Positions 1 to 9,708 are shown, counted from the stretch's first letter. The stretch: 64,000 bases of DNA from Paenibacillus aceris (GCF_017874035.1 NZ_JAGGKV010000010.1:1-64000); one strand, 5' to 3'. The notes: generated by a model from the sequence alone, not told the origin. Numbers and translations are program-made.

Positions 1-154
1 AAGCGACCTGATCAATATACCACATCAGCCTATTCGATTGCAAGAACTTTTTTTCAATTTCTTTTGTTCTTTCGTTCGACCGCCGAAGCGACAAGAATTA
101 ATATAACAAATACGCAAAGGCATTGCAAGCTTTTTATCAATTGAAAAATATGGA
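1..154. other. Left-edge non-coding stretch with a duplicated GCGAC/AATATA box
   Basis: No gene is visible. Two similar boxes occur about 85 bases apart, each reading AGCGAC, six to eight bases, then AATATA followed by CA(C/A)AT (about 2-26 and 87-112). Similar boxes flank rRNA or tRNA transcription units in some Bacillales, so an RNA operon may lie just left of the window. That is inference from memory. Confidence 0.3.
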
Positions 155-190
155 AAGAAAAAAGCTCCGGCGCATCATGCACCAGAGCTT
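155..190 (-). terminator. Terminator of the purine permease gene
   Basis: Read on the minus strand, an AAGCTC..GAGCTT stem with a GG/CC core is followed by a T run, 8 bases after the permease stop codon. This is a standard intrinsic terminator. Confidence 0.85.
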
Positions 191-198
191 AAAGCTTT

Positions 199-1602
199 TT
201 AACCTTGACTTCCTATAAAGATGTAACGTGCTAGAACAAGAATCGCTAGGACCCACATGAGCCAGTGAATGGAATAACGTTTCTCGCTCTTGCCCCCGAG
301 GTTCGCTGCTGCAGCCAACACGACATACGTAACAACACCAAAGGAGATACCGTTCGCAATATTGTAAGTGAAAGGCATCAATACAATAGTAAGGAACGCT
401 GGAATCGCGATAACGAAGTCTTGGAAATCAATTTCACGAATCGATTGCACCATCAGAACACCAACAACGATCAACGCAGCCGCAGTAGCGGAACCAGGAA
501 TCAACATCGCAATTGGAGCCAAGAACAGAGCAAGCAAGAAACACACGCCTGTAGTCACAGCCGTCAAACCAGTGCGTCCACCCTCCGCTACGCCTGCTGC
601 GCTTTCTACGAAAGCAGTAACGGTACTTGTTCCAACTAATGCACCACCGCTAACCCCGATTGCGTCAACGAACATTGCTTTACCCACACGCTTATTGCCC
701 TCTTCTTTATTCTTCATAATACCAGCGCGACTAGCTGTTCCAACCATCGTGCCGAAAGTATCAAACAACTCAACGAATGTAAATGTAGCAATAACGGAAA
801 CAATCCCCGTTGTCATAATCCCTGCAAAATCAAAATCAGCGAAACGAAGTTTACTTAAATCCGGAACCCAAGTCGTCTCAGCACTTGTCAAAGACCCCAG
901 ATTAACCATACCCATGAAGTATCCGATAACTGTAGTAGCCAGGATACCGAACAGAATTGCGCCACGAATACGAAGCACCATAAAGATGGAAATCAACAAG
1001 ATACCGACAATCGTTAGAATAACGCTTTTATCTTCTAATGAACCCATATGAAACACAGTTTCAAATGACAGAACATCTGTAAATTGATGTGCTTTAATAT
1101 CTTTGCCGCTTTCTACAGCAACAGTTAGAATACCGCTGTTTTTGAAACCGATCATTGCGATAAACAATCCGATCCCTACTGTAATTGCATGCTTCAAGCT
1201 ATCTGGAACAGCGACAAGGAGCATCTGACGGATTCGGGTCACGGTTAAAATGATAAAGATGATCCCCGAAATAAACACAGCGGTTAGAGCCATTGAAAAT
1301 GTAAATTTACCCTGTGAGGTCAAAATAATCGTTGCAAAATAAGCATTCAAGCCCATCCCCGGCGCAAGCGCAACAGGAAAGTTAACGAATAACCCCATAG
1401 CAATCGTCATGACACCCGCAGCAATCGCTGTAGCCAAGAAGATCGACGTCCAGTCACCGCCGGTAGCCCCCGATTTAAAAGCACTCAGCACATCTGGATT
1501 TACCGCAAGGATGTAAGCCATTGTCATGAACGTTGTAATCCCCGCCATGATTTCTGTTCTTACTGTCGTGCCGTTTTGTTTCAATTTAAAAAAGCGATCC
1601 AT
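199..1602 (-). CDS. pbuG: NCS2-family guanine/hypoxanthine permease (PbuG/AzgA type)
   Basis: A 467-residue inner-membrane purine:cation symporter. The N-terminus carries the AzgA/PbuG signature (TTFMTMAYILAVNP near residue 23) and the ALAPGMGLNAYF motif, followed by about 12-14 hydrophobic segments; the length fits this subfamily. The reading frame stays open to 1839, but the ATG at 1602 has an AGGAGGAG site just upstream, and the longer frame would translate the riboswitch, so 1602 is chosen. The gene has its own promoter and a guanine-type riboswitch and lies downstream of guaA in the same direction. Family knowledge: such permeases import hypoxanthine and guanine for salvage. The exact base preferred is inferred from the riboswitch class. 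Confidence 0.93.
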   Translation of the reverse strand: MDRFFKLKQNGTTVRTEIMAGITTFMTMAYILAVNPDVLSAFKSGATGGDWTSIFLATAIAAGVMTIAMGLFVNFPVALAPGMGLNAYFATIILTSQGKFTFSMALTAVFISGIIFIILTVTRIRQMLLVAVPDSLKHAITVGIGLFIAMIGFKNSGILTVAVESGKDIKAHQFTDVLSFETVFHMGSLEDKSVILTIVGILLISIFMVLRIRGAILFGILATTVIGYFMGMVNLGSLTSAETTWVPDLSKLRFADFDFAGIMTTGIVSVIATFTFVELFDTFGTMVGTASRAGIMKNKEEGNKRVGKAMFVDAIGVSGGALVGTSTVTAFVESAAGVAEGGRTGLTAVTTGVCFLLALFLAPIAMLIPGSATAAALIVVGVLMVQSIREIDFQDFVIAIPAFLTIVLMPFTYNIANGISFGVVTYVVLAAAANLGGKSEKRYSIHWLMWVLAILVLARYIFIGSQG

Positions 1603-1639
1603 TTTTCCTACTCCTCCTAAACGAATGGTGGGGAACAGC

Positions 1640-1672
1640 AAAAAACCCGGAATCATGTTGCCTGATTCCGGG
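1640..1672 (-). terminator. Riboswitch expression-platform terminator
   Basis: Minus-strand hairpin CCCGGAATCA..TGATTCCGGG followed by six T residues, between the aptamer and the permease start. The sequence at 1673-1683 just 5' of it can instead pair with the 3' side of aptamer stem P1 (about 1757-1765, TACGAAAAA), forming an antiterminator. Ligand-bound aptamer would therefore favour termination. Confidence 0.9.
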
Positions 1673-1755
1673 TACGAAAAAGGAGCTTCCATATGAGAGC
1701 TGCCCCTTCTAAGCATACGCAAAGAGTCGTAGTAACTCACACAGATTCCGTTCCT

Positions 1756-1830
1756 TTTTTTCGTAGCCAGATCATTTGCGGTGATCTCGTAGAAACTCTC
1801 GGGCCAATCCCCAAGATTATACGAAAAACT
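1756..1830 (-). ncRNA. Purine riboswitch aptamer, guanine class
   Basis: The transcript has the conserved GTATAATC start, a P2 hairpin, the invariant GTTTCTAC junction (1789-1796), a P3 hairpin with a CCGCAAAT loop, and a closing GGCTAC. The ligand-discriminating base (1766) is C on the transcript, which specifies guanine or hypoxanthine rather than adenine. P1 is a TTTTTCGTA/TACGAAAAA pairing. It lies between a strong promoter and the purine permease, so it is expected to shut off uptake when guanine is plentiful. Confidence 0.93.
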
Positions 1831-1844
1831 GTTATCCATCTCAC

Positions 1845-1873
1845 ATTTTATTGCGGAACTAACCCTTTGTCAA
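1845..1873 (-). promoter_or_regulatory. SigA-type promoter for the riboswitch-permease unit
   Basis: Minus strand TTGACA (1868-1873), 17-base spacer, TAAAAT (1845-1850). The predicted start site is just before the aptamer P1 stem. Confidence 0.85.
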
Positions 1874-1876
1874 TAA

Positions 1877-1924
1877 AAAAGACGAACATTAAAGGGCTAA
1901 TTTTTCCCATAATGTTCGTCTTTT
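1877..1924 (-). terminator. Terminator of guaA
   Basis: Perfect 15-base inverted repeat AAAAGACGAACATTA / TAATGTTCGTCTTTT, ending in a T run on the minus strand, 10 bases beyond the guaA stop codon. Confidence 0.9.
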
Positions 1925-1933
1925 CCAATTTAT

Positions 1934-3472
1934 CTATTCCCACTCAATCGTAGCAGGCGGTTTGGACGTAATGTCGTACACAATACGGTTTACATTCTCA
2001 ACTTCGTTGACGATACGAACCGAGATTTTCTCAAGCACATCCCAAGGAATACGCGCCCAGTCGGCTGTCATGCCGTCGATGGAAGTAACTGCACGGATAC
2101 CTACGGTATAGGAGTATGTTCTCGCATCTCCCATAACCCCAACGCTTTTCATGCCCGGAAGAGCCGTGAAGTACTGCCAGATCTCGCGATCTAGGCCCGC
2201 TTTAGCAATTTCATCGCGCAGGATGGCATCGGATTCACGAACAATTTTCAGCTTGTCCTCCGTTACCTCGCCGAGAACACGAATAGCCAGACCAGGACCT
2301 GGGAATGGTTGTCTCCAAACAATCGCTGCAGGAAGACCGCACTCTTCGCCTACTTTACGCACTTCGTCTTTGAATAGTGTTTTGAGCGGCTCGATCAGTT
2401 TGAACTTCATATCTTTCGGCAATCCGCCTACGTTATGATGCGATTTAATCGTTTGTGCCGTCGCCGTGCCGCTTTCTACGATATCCGTGTAGAGCGTACC
2501 TTGTGCCAAGAATGTAAAGTCATCGAACTTGCCGGACTCCTCTTCGAACACGCGGATAAATTCGGTACCGATAATTTTACGTTTTTGCTCCGGATCGTCT
2601 ACGCCGGCCAATTTGCCGAGGAAACGCTCGCGCGCATCGATTTTGACCACATGCATATCGAATTTGCCAACAAACGTATCCATAACGCTTTCTGCCTCGC
2701 CTTGACGCAGCAAGCCATGATCAATGAACATACAAGTCAATTGCGGGCCAATCGCTTTATGCAACAGGATCGCAACGACAGATGAATCCACGCCGCCGCT
2801 AAGCGCGCAAAGGACTTTCTTGTCGCCAACTTCTTGGCGTAGTTCTTTTACCATATCTTCAACAAAGGAAGACATGGTCCAATCGCCTTCACAGCCGCAA
2901 ACGTTGTAAATAAAGTTGTGAATCATTTCGTTCCCTTGAAGCGAGTGGCGAACTTCCGGGTGGAACTGCACGGCATGAATATTACGCTCACGGTTACTCA
3001 TCGCGGCAATCTCCAGGGAATCCGTGCTCGCTTCGATCACAAAGCCTTCAGGAAGAACGGAAACGTGGTCGCCATGGCTCATCCATACAGTTTGTTTTGC
3101 GTCCAAGCCTTTCACAAGCGGGCTTTCATTCGTAAACGAAAGATCTGCCTTACCATACTCACGCGTATGCGCGCGTTCAACTTTACCGTTCAATTGGTGG
3201 GCAATCAGCTGCATGCCGTAGCAAATCCCCAAAATTGGAATCCCCAGATCAAAAATTTTCGGATCAACAGCTGGAGCTCCCTCACCGTACACGCTTGACG
3301 GACCGCCTGAGAACACAATACCCTTCGGCTGAAGCTCACGAATTTTTTCGACCGTTGTATTGAACGGCAGCAATTCGCTGTACACGCCCAAATCACGAAT
3401 TCGTCTAGCAATCAGTTGGTTGTACTGGCCTCCAAAATCTAAAACGACGATCATTTCACTCGGTTTACTCAT
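1934..3472 (-). CDS. guaA: GMP synthase (glutamine-hydrolysing)
   Basis: A 512-residue cytosolic enzyme that aminates XMP to GMP using ATP and glutamine. An N-terminal class I amidotransferase domain has Cys84 in GICYGMQ and His171/Glu173 in QFHPEV. An ATP-pyrophosphatase domain follows, with the SGGVDSS P-loop at 225-231, then a C-terminal dimerisation domain ending [13 protein letters not shown]. Length matches Bacillus GuaA. The ATG at 3472 sits behind AGGAGGTCGGATA; the seven codons upstream in frame overlap that site and are excluded. No riboswitch is visible upstream. It is followed by the riboswitch-controlled permease, pairing GMP synthesis with purine salvage. Confidence 0.97.
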   Translation of the reverse strand: MSKPSEMIVVLDFGGQYNQLIARRIRDLGVYSELLPFNTTVEKIRELQPKGIVFSGGPSSVYGEGAPAVDPKIFDLGIPILGICYGMQLIAHQLNGKVERAHTREYGKADLSFTNESPLVKGLDAKQTVWMSHGDHVSVLPEGFVIEASTDSLEIAAMSNRERNIHAVQFHPEVRHSLQGNEMIHNFIYNVCGCEGDWTMSSFVEDMVKELRQEVGDKKVLCALSGGVDSSVVAILLHKAIGPQLTCMFIDHGLLRQGEAESVMDTFVGKFDMHVVKIDARERFLGKLAGVDDPEQKRKIIGTEFIRVFEEESGKFDDFTFLAQGTLYTDIVESGTATAQTIKSHHNVGGLPKDMKFKLIEPLKTLFKDEVRKVGEECGLPAAIVWRQPFPGPGLAIRVLGEVTEDKLKIVRESDAILRDEIAKAGLDREIWQYFTALPGMKSVGVMGDARTYSYTVGIRAVTSIDGMTADWARIPWDVLEKISVRIVNEVENVNRIVYDITSKPPATIEWE

Positions 3473-3593
3473 TATCCGACCTCCTAATTTCATAGCGATT
3501 TAGGTTTTTGAGGGCTCCCCGCAAAGTAATTGAAATAAACAACAAAGTATCTCTTCACTTTTCAGGGTCACCCTGTCCGCTTACCGCTATTTA

Positions 3594-3623
3594 TAGGTAC
3601 TAATTTTAAACATTAGGTACCTA
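3594..3623 (-). terminator. Weak inverted repeat after the transglutaminase gene
   Basis: TAGGTAC(C)TAAT-type inverted repeat 15 bases beyond the stop codon of the upstream gene. It lacks a good T run, so terminator function is uncertain. Confidence 0.3.
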
Positions 3624-3637
3624 GGATGTAAAGGGGT

Positions 3638-6004
3638 TTAATGTGTCTTTTGAATGGCTTTCCAAATTGCCATGATTTCCCGCTTCGTGTAGGGAGCTGA
3701 ATTAGCGGAATCATAACGGATGCTTTCATAGATTAAGGCGAAGCTAAGCATCGCTTGTTTTTGTCCGTGATGCTCGAAGTTCAGTGCTGAAACATAATCC
3801 CGCACGGTCTGATCCTTAGGTTTGGCACCGTATTTGCGAAATAACTGTATCCACAAACGATCCATATAGGGAATCATGGGATGCGGTTGGTTTAGATCGT
3901 TTTTGTAAAAGGGTACAAGCGCCGCGCTAACCAAGAAACCTTTTCGCTTAAGTAACAGGACAATCCCCGCCATAATGAGGGCGCTTCCGATCAACACGAT
4001 TAGGAGGTTACGGTTGGTTGTAGCATAATCAATCACGGAATTTTTCGCTGCTTGCAGCCACTCGCTCGGATTCGCTGTAAATTTCCCCGGCATTGGAATG
4101 TTCATGAGAGAGGCTGTCATCGCAGATTGCGCCATGGCGGCTGTCGTCAGGGTCTCTCTTGGATGATCGGAAGAAATACCCGAGAATCCCGGCGTAGGCT
4201 CAAACGGCACCCAACCCATAGAAGGGAAATACACTTCCACCCATGAGTGCGCATCCTGATTGCGTACAAGCACCTCTTGAAGGGAATCCGCCCCATCCTC
4301 AGTAGAGGAAGATTGCAGCGTTCCTGGAGCAAAGCCTTTTACCCACCGAGCGGGCACACCGACCGAACGCAGCATGACAACCATCGCCGTTGAAAAGTGA
4401 TCACAATAACCTGTCTTATCCACGAATAAAAAGTGGCTGACAAAATCCTCGCTCCGGCTTGGAGCGGTCGGCTTTTCAAGGCTGTACGTATAGGTATGGC
4501 TCAAATATTGTTCGATCGCAACCGCTTTGGCATAAGGCGTGGACCGGTTCGCGGTCACTTGCTCAGCAATGCTGCGGACCGAACGCGGGAAAGCCTCCGG
4601 AAGCTGCAAATAATCGCCTGTAATCTCGGCAGGGTAGCTGCTCGTATCCGCGTTAAGCAAGGAAGAATCTTCCTTGACTGGCTGCACGGTTATTTTGTAA
4701 TACGAGAGCGGATCAGAAATATCAGGCAAAGTGACTTTGCCGCTGAACGGAGAAGCAAGCAGGAGATTTGACGCCAACGGCTTCCCCTTCTCTGTCAAAA
4801 GCGAGTCTACCCCTACTAGATTGCCTCCCAGGAACAATTGCTTATTCAGCGACTTGTCGCTCCATAGAACTTCCTGCTGAACAAGTCGGCCTGCGCCGGT
4901 TTGAACAGGTTCAGCATAAGACTCAAGCCCTTGATTCGTTTGGGTCCAGCCTTTGCCGTCGTAGAAGTTTTTGGATTCCCCGCGCCAATAAGTAAGCTCG
5001 GAGGTTTTGGCTGTGAACACCGGAGTAGTGTCCACTTGGAGCGGACCGCCTAAGGAGGTGTCATTTTGACCGTAGCCCGATTTCGCCACTGCTCCCCCGG
5101 GATGTGTCTCCTCATTGTAAAGGTCAAACAGGCGATCTGAAACATACGCCCAGCTTACCGGCTTCATCAGTGGTTCCGTTTCAGCCTGCCTTGCCGCATA
5201 CCACGCTGCGCCAGCTAGCGCCCCCACCACGACTAAACTAACAGCCATCCATTTAAAAGCACTGCCAGATCGCGTCGAAGCCAAGCCATAGGTTTGTTCA
5301 ATTCTTGAAAGATTGAGCAGCGACAGCAGCAGCAGCCCATATCCTATTGTGCGCATGATGCCTTGAACGGTATCCGCCCCATACACCAATTGCAAAATAA
5401 CCAGATAAATCAGTGTGGCAGCGACGAACCACAGGCTGTGCTGTCTTTGCAGCATGAGGGCTTGAATTACGGAAATAAGAAGCGACCAGCCCAATAGAAA
5501 TAGCAAAGTCCTGAGTTCACCGCTGATAAGGTCGAAATGGGCCTGCATCAAATGTACAGCATCCTGAGCGATGATCCTCAGTAAATCAATTCCCCATGCT
5601 CCGGTTACAAAGGTATCCCGGTTAAACATAAAACCAACGAAAAGCAGAATCAATACGCCTTTGGCGGTCCAGCCCCATGCGTAGGGAACCTTGAAACAAT
5701 CAATTGCAATACAGAGTGCAAAAACGACAAGAATCGGTCCTGTTTCAATCGATGTATCTGCCATCCATGCCAATGGGTGAAGCCATTCTGAGATCAGTAA
5801 GAAAAGCAAGAGCGAGATCAGAATGTCTCGAAAAATGGATTGGTGGACCGGCGGTGAAACCGGCGCGCCGGTGACCGCGCTGGCACGGAAAATGGGACTC
5901 GATGGGATAGCCCCCGAAGAACGTACAGCCTCAGCTGCGTTACGGGACGCTTTCGAAGATTGAAAGAGCATGCGCGATTCGCGCCGTGGTTCAAGCGGTT
6001 GCAT
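3638..6004 (-). CDS. Membrane-anchored transglutaminase-like protein (TgpA type, with DUF4129-like tail)
   Basis: A 788-residue protein. It has about six membrane segments in the first third, a large extracytoplasmic transglutaminase-like domain (catalytic Cys near residue 535 in KTGYCDHFS, His near 587 in QDAHSWVEVYFP, then WVPFEPTPGF), one more membrane segment near residue 680, and a cytosolic tail with a DUF4129-like pattern. The ATG at 6004 has AAGGAGGT seven bases upstream and overlaps the DUF58 gene end by 14 bases; the frame is open further upstream but only inside that gene. It is the last gene of a moxR-DUF58-transglutaminase operon, an arrangement widespread in bacteria. The substrate is unknown; a surface or wall-related cross-linking or protease role is inference. 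Confidence 0.9.
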   Translation of the reverse strand: MQPLEPRRESRMLFQSSKASRNAAEAVRSSGAIPSSPIFRASAVTGAPVSPPVHQSIFRDILISLLLFLLISEWLHPLAWMADTSIETGPILVVFALCIAIDCFKVPYAWGWTAKGVLILLFVGFMFNRDTFVTGAWGIDLLRIIAQDAVHLMQAHFDLISGELRTLLFLLGWSLLISVIQALMLQRQHSLWFVAATLIYLVILQLVYGADTVQGIMRTIGYGLLLLSLLNLSRIEQTYGLASTRSGSAFKWMAVSLVVVGALAGAAWYAARQAETEPLMKPVSWAYVSDRLFDLYNEETHPGGAVAKSGYGQNDTSLGGPLQVDTTPVFTAKTSELTYWRGESKNFYDGKGWTQTNQGLESYAEPVQTGAGRLVQQEVLWSDKSLNKQLFLGGNLVGVDSLLTEKGKPLASNLLLASPFSGKVTLPDISDPLSYYKITVQPVKEDSSLLNADTSSYPAEITGDYLQLPEAFPRSVRSIAEQVTANRSTPYAKAVAIEQYLSHTYTYSLEKPTAPSRSEDFVSHFLFVDKTGYCDHFSTAMVVMLRSVGVPARWVKGFAPGTLQSSSTEDGADSLQEVLVRNQDAHSWVEVYFPSMGWVPFEPTPGFSGISSDHPRETLTTAAMAQSAMTASLMNIPMPGKFTANPSEWLQAAKNSVIDYATTNRNLLIVLIGSALIMAGIVLLLKRKGFLVSAALVPFYKNDLNQPHPMIPYMDRLWIQLFRKYGAKPKDQTVRDYVSALNFEHHGQKQAMLSFALIYESIRYDSANSAPYTKREIMAIWKAIQKTH

Positions 6005-7205
6005 CCGCGACACCTCCTTGCTTTGGCCACTGGCTCCGCGGGTGCGGCACTTCCGTGAAGCTGCAGCCTGCGGCCTGCAGCTGCGAAGCCCCCTCTCGCT
6101 CGGCGACCGAGAGAGAAGGCTTGGCGTGCACGTAGACCACGTGCACCGACCGGCGCCTGGAGCGCGCATCGAATATCGCGCGCACCAGCGCCACATCCAG
6201 CGTCGATGTGATGCACAGCATCGACGCACCCGGCGGCAGGGCTGCCGCCTCTTTCCTGACGAGGTCAGGAAAGGACAAGGCGGGCTTGCCGCCAACGCTC
6301 GCGAGTACCTCGTACGCGAGCGTCAGATCCGGGCGAATCGCCGGCGCGATTCGCTTTCCGTTTGAGCTGCTGGCAAAGCCGCAGCTCTCGCGCCCGCCAG
6401 CGGCGGCTTCGAAGAAGCCGGCCGCGAGGGCGACGCCCTTTTCCAGCAGCGGCTGAGCCGCTTCTGCTGGCCCCGCCGCAGGCGCCGCGTCGAGCAGCAG
6501 CATCCGCTTCGCGGAGGCGGCCTGCTCGGGGTCTTTGGTCATCAGCCGGTTCAGCCGGGCTGTGGATTTCCAATGGATGCGGTGATACGGATCACCGCTG
6601 GCATAGTCACGGACACCGCTGATGAGCGGTGTCTCGGCTTTGGGACCGCGGACGGTGGGCACCTCGCCATCGTCCGCATGAAAGGTCATGCCGGAGCGAT
6701 CCAAGGTATCCGGTTTTGGGTAAACGACGCACCGGTGAAGATCGTCACGGCGAGATCGCCGGACGGCAAAACCGAATAAGTCCCCGGTGACCGCTTCACA
6801 CCCCGCGAATCGATAGACGCCGCGCATAAGACCCGTTATTTTATAGTGAAAAAGCAGCGTGGACTGAAACCATGGAAAGAGCAGTTTGCTGTAGCTGATT
6901 TGCGCACCGCTTCCTTCATGCACCCAGGTTTCTTTAATGACCATCCAAGGCAGCGGCATCCGCGCACGATGCTCGATTCCCAGTGTAATTCTCACATCCT
7001 CGCCTGCTACAAATACCTCTCCGGACAACTGCCGGTTGATCGACAGTCCTTGGAAGGCAAAAACATAAAAGAGGCCGGCCTGAATCCAGATCAAGGTCAA
7101 GCAAATGCCTAAATACCAGGCGGCGAACCCGCCTTGCCAGTAGGCCAGCAGAACCGAAAGGACACACCCCGCAAAGAGCAGCGACGTTTTACCCCAGCTT
7201 TTCAT
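5991..7205 (-). CDS. DUF58 domain protein
   Basis: A 404-residue protein with two N-terminal membrane segments (about residues 8-24 and 28-52). A soluble DUF58 region includes the family signature around residues 195-215 (SGDPYHRIHWKSTARLNRL), followed by a von Willebrand-A-like fold. The ATG at 7205 is preceded by AGGAGG with a 7-base gap; the longer open frame would begin inside moxR. It is translationally linked to the transglutaminase gene. The C-terminal half (about 6020-6560) is very GC-rich compared with its surroundings. DUF58 proteins are typical MoxR partners, possibly acting in assembly of surface complexes; no precise function can be read from the sequence. Confidence 0.9.
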   Translation of the reverse strand: MKSWGKTSLLFAGCVLSVLLAYWQGGFAAWYLGICLTLIWIQAGLFYVFAFQGLSINRQLSGEVFVAGEDVRITLGIEHRARMPLPWMVIKETWVHEGSGAQISYSKLLFPWFQSTLLFHYKITGLMRGVYRFAGCEAVTGDLFGFAVRRSRRDDLHRCVVYPKPDTLDRSGMTFHADDGEVPTVRGPKAETPLISGVRDYASGDPYHRIHWKSTARLNRLMTKDPEQAASAKRMLLLDAAPAAGPAEAAQPLLEKGVALAAGFFEAAAGGRESCGFASSSNGKRIAPAIRPDLTLAYEVLASVGGKPALSFPDLVRKEAAALPPGASMLCITSTLDVALVRAIFDARSRRRSVHVVYVHAKPSLSVAEREGASQLQAAGCSFTEVPHPRSQWPKQGGVADATA

Positions 7206-7216
7206 GCGTATGCCTC

Positions 7217-8194
7217 CTACTTCGACGAAACATAACGAAGCACCGGCGTTTGCAGAGAGGTTAAGATCTCTGCCAAAATCAGTTCCGCCGACTTGCCGGT
7301 CATCCGTGCTTCGGAAGTCAGAATAAGCCGATGCGTCCACAGCGGAAGCACCAGATCCTTAATATCGTCAGGCACAACGAAGGTTCTGCCCTTCATGTAA
7401 GCAGACGTTTGCGCAGCACGCATCAACGCGTGGGATGCTCTCGGACTTGCGCCGAGGTACAAATCAGAATGTTCCCTTGTTGCTAACGCAAGGCGAACAA
7501 TGAAATCTTTTAACGTATTATCAACATGAATCATTGCGGCTTCTCTCTGTAACTGCACAAACTCATCCTGCACAATAACGGGCTTCACCTGATCGATCGG
7601 ATGCCGATCCTGGAGTCGGTCCAGCATCAGAATCTCTTGATCCGGTGTCGGATAACCAAGTGATAGTTTCATCATGAATCGATCCATTTGCGCTTCAGGC
7701 AGCGCATAAGTACCCTCGTAATCTACCGGATTCTGAGTTGCCAGTAAGACAAAAGGCTTGGGCAGCTCATATCCTACTCCGTCCACCGTGACCCGCTTCT
7801 CCTCCATAGCCTCCAGGAAAGCAGACTGCGTTTTCGGGGAGGTGCGGTTGCATTCATCCGCCAATACGACCGGAGTCATTAATGGTCCGGGGCGAAATTC
7901 AAAATCACCGGTTTTCGCATTAAACACCGATACCCCCGTCACATCCGACGGCAGCAAATCCGGCGTACACTGAATTCTCTTAAACTCGCAACCAATGGTT
8001 TTTGCCAAAGCGCGCACAAGCATCGTTTTACCCACACCCGGCACATCTTCCAATAAGACATGACCGCCGCTTAACATCGCAACAAACGCCTGCTCGATCG
8101 TCTCTCTTTTACCAACAATGACTTTCTCCACGTTCAGGATCATCCGTTCCACGAGAGGCTGCGGCTGATCGAATATTCGTGTCTTCGACTGCAT
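7217..8194 (-). CDS. MoxR-family AAA+ ATPase
   Basis: A 325-residue cytosolic ATPase with Walker A GVGKT (residues 53-57), Walker B LADECNR, sensor LLATQNPVDYEGTYALPEAQMDRFMM, and a C-terminal lid domain. Family members act as chaperone-like ATPases for partners encoded next door, here DUF58 and the transglutaminase. Start choice: AGGAGG lies 10 bases before the ATG at 8194 but only 4 bases before an in-frame TTG at 8200, so the ATG is preferred. It is the first gene of the operon; an ATATAAGG-containing short leader precedes it but no clear promoter was identified. Confidence 0.93.
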   Translation of the reverse strand: MQSKTRIFDQPQPLVERMILNVEKVIVGKRETIEQAFVAMLSGGHVLLEDVPGVGKTMLVRALAKTIGCEFKRIQCTPDLLPSDVTGVSVFNAKTGDFEFRPGPLMTPVVLADECNRTSPKTQSAFLEAMEEKRVTVDGVGYELPKPFVLLATQNPVDYEGTYALPEAQMDRFMMKLSLGYPTPDQEILMLDRLQDRHPIDQVKPVIVQDEFVQLQREAAMIHVDNTLKDFIVRLALATREHSDLYLGASPRASHALMRAAQTSAYMKGRTFVVPDDIKDLVLPLWTHRLILTSEARMTGKSAELILAEILTSLQTPVLRYVSSK

Positions 8195-8259
8195 AGTCAA
8201 GAAGCCTCCTTATATAAGGGTATGCTTCTAGTTTTTCCAGTCTTCTACTATTTTAGACA

Positions 8260-9708
8260 TTAGCCCGCCATAGCAAATAGAGAGTTTTTCAGATTACTAT
8301 TATTCTCTTTCAGCATGTAGAAGTGCCGGAATGCCATGGACACCTCTCGCCTGCCGGGTTCCATAACCGTATCCGTAATTCGCCCACCTAGCGAATCTAC
8401 TGTTTTGCGCAGAGGAACGATCATCGATCCCCCCTGTATTTCCATATCTGCTAGGGAGTAAGTTGCGACACGACTACCCAAAGCATAGGCTCGGATCGTT
8501 CTCGCAGGTAAGTCATATTCAACATCATATATGCCATAATGGGCATTAGCCGTCTTCGTTTTCTCCTGCCAATGTACATTTCCACCTATTTTCTCAATCA
8601 GAAAACGCAGCGGAAGCTCAAGGCGATTAGCTCGCAACTGATATTCCGTAGGCTCGAGCGTAACACTGCTCCACTGAGAAAAACGAACCTGCAGCGGCAC
8701 CGCCGGCTGCGCAGCCAATAATTTCGCCTCTTCCTCCGCAGCTGCCACCTTCATCTTGGCAATCTGCTCGTCTGTATTCTTCGGCTCTTCCTTTGTCTGC
8801 TGCCCCGGATGCGGGTGCGCAGAAGCATATTGCTGCGTTTCCTTCCATAACTGTTGAAAATGAGCCGCACTCATGCTTCTCGACCATTTGGATTTACCTA
8901 CCCGAAACTGTTCGGGTTTCACTTCTGTTGTCAGAGGGGCGAAGGCGTAACCCAGGTTTTTGTAATAGTCGATGACTTTAGGCAATACTTCCACCGTCGA
9001 CTCATGTCCCGTTCCGTCATGGAACAGCACGGTCAATTCATGTTCAAGCGGAGATCCCTTCACGGTTTGCCAAATCTCACTCGACGGCACATGAAGGCGC
9101 TTCGAATCCCCGCTGTCTACATTCCAATCCACTACGGTATAGCCCGCCTGATCCATTAAATAGTAGTAATAGGCGTCAAAATTTGTAAAGGTTCCTCCAG
9201 GAGCTCGGACCAATTGCGGGCGGATGTCGGCGATGTCGGCGAACACATCCTCGCTGCTCTGAATTTGATCCCAAAACGTTTGAAAATCGCTATACAGCTC
9301 GTTATATACATGATTATAGGAATGATTGCCTAAGGTATGTCCTTCGTTCACAATTCGTTTTACCATATCCGGGTATTCTTTAGCCTGCTCGCCCAGTGCG
9401 AAAAACGTTGCTTTCACACCCTCTTCTTTTAAAATATCTAAAACCTTGCCAGTCAGCTTGCTAGGACCGTCATCAAAGGTTAAATAAACAGTAGGCTGTT
9501 CCGGTGTTACATAACTCTTCTCTTCCTGGATGCGTTTTCCGTTTTTGAGCTTTTGATAGATGTCCTGCCCCTCTTTCGCGGAGTTTCCATCCTCTTCCGC
9601 AGCCCTTACGGGAACCGCAGATAGGAACAGTGAAACTAGTAATAGGAAGACCATGGTGAGTTGAATTCTTTTTCGATTGCTGGCTGCATGGTGAACTAGA
9701 AAGCGCAT
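8260..9708 (-). CDS. Secreted polysaccharide deacetylase with C-terminal copper-amine-oxidase-like domain
   Basis: A 482-residue exported protein. It has a signal peptide with a hydrophobic core at about 17-34, ending VRAAEE. The NodB-type deacetylase domain spans about 70-270 with the metal and catalytic motifs intact: TFDDGPS (Asp79, Asp80), HSYNH (His129, His133), RAPGG and a LFHDGTGH motif. A charged linker near 300-330 leads to a C-terminal region with the beta-rich pattern of copper amine oxidase N-terminal domains (about 340-465), common as a surface module in Paenibacillus. It likely deacetylates peptidoglycan or another wall glycan; which one cannot be told. The ATG has GGAGG upstream. 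Confidence 0.92.
   Translation of the reverse strand: MRFLVHHAASNRKRIQLTMVFLLLVSLFLSAVPVRAAEEDGNSAKEGQDIYQKLKNGKRIQEEKSYVTPEQPTVYLTFDDGPSKLTGKVLDILKEEGVKATFFALGEQAKEYPDMVKRIVNEGHTLGNHSYNHVYNELYSDFQTFWDQIQSSEDVFADIADIRPQLVRAPGGTFTNFDAYYYYLMDQAGYTVVDWNVDSGDSKRLHVPSSEIWQTVKGSPLEHELTVLFHDGTGHESTVEVLPKVIDYYKNLGYAFAPLTTEVKPEQFRVGKSKWSRSMSAAHFQQLWKETQQYASAHPHPGQQTKEEPKNTDEQIAKMKVAAAEEEAKLLAAQPAVPLQVRFSQWSSVTLEPTEYQLRANRLELPLRFLIEKIGGNVHWQEKTKTANAHYGIYDVEYDLPARTIRAYALGSRVATYSLADMEIQGGSMIVPLRKTVDSLGGRITDTVMEPGRREVSMAFRHFYMLKENNSNLKNSLFAMAG

Noticed and set aside
3638-8194. moxR-DUF58-transglutaminase as a novel defence or toxin system
   Set aside because: This arrangement is widespread and chromosomal, and no nuclease, TIR or mobile-element context is present here.
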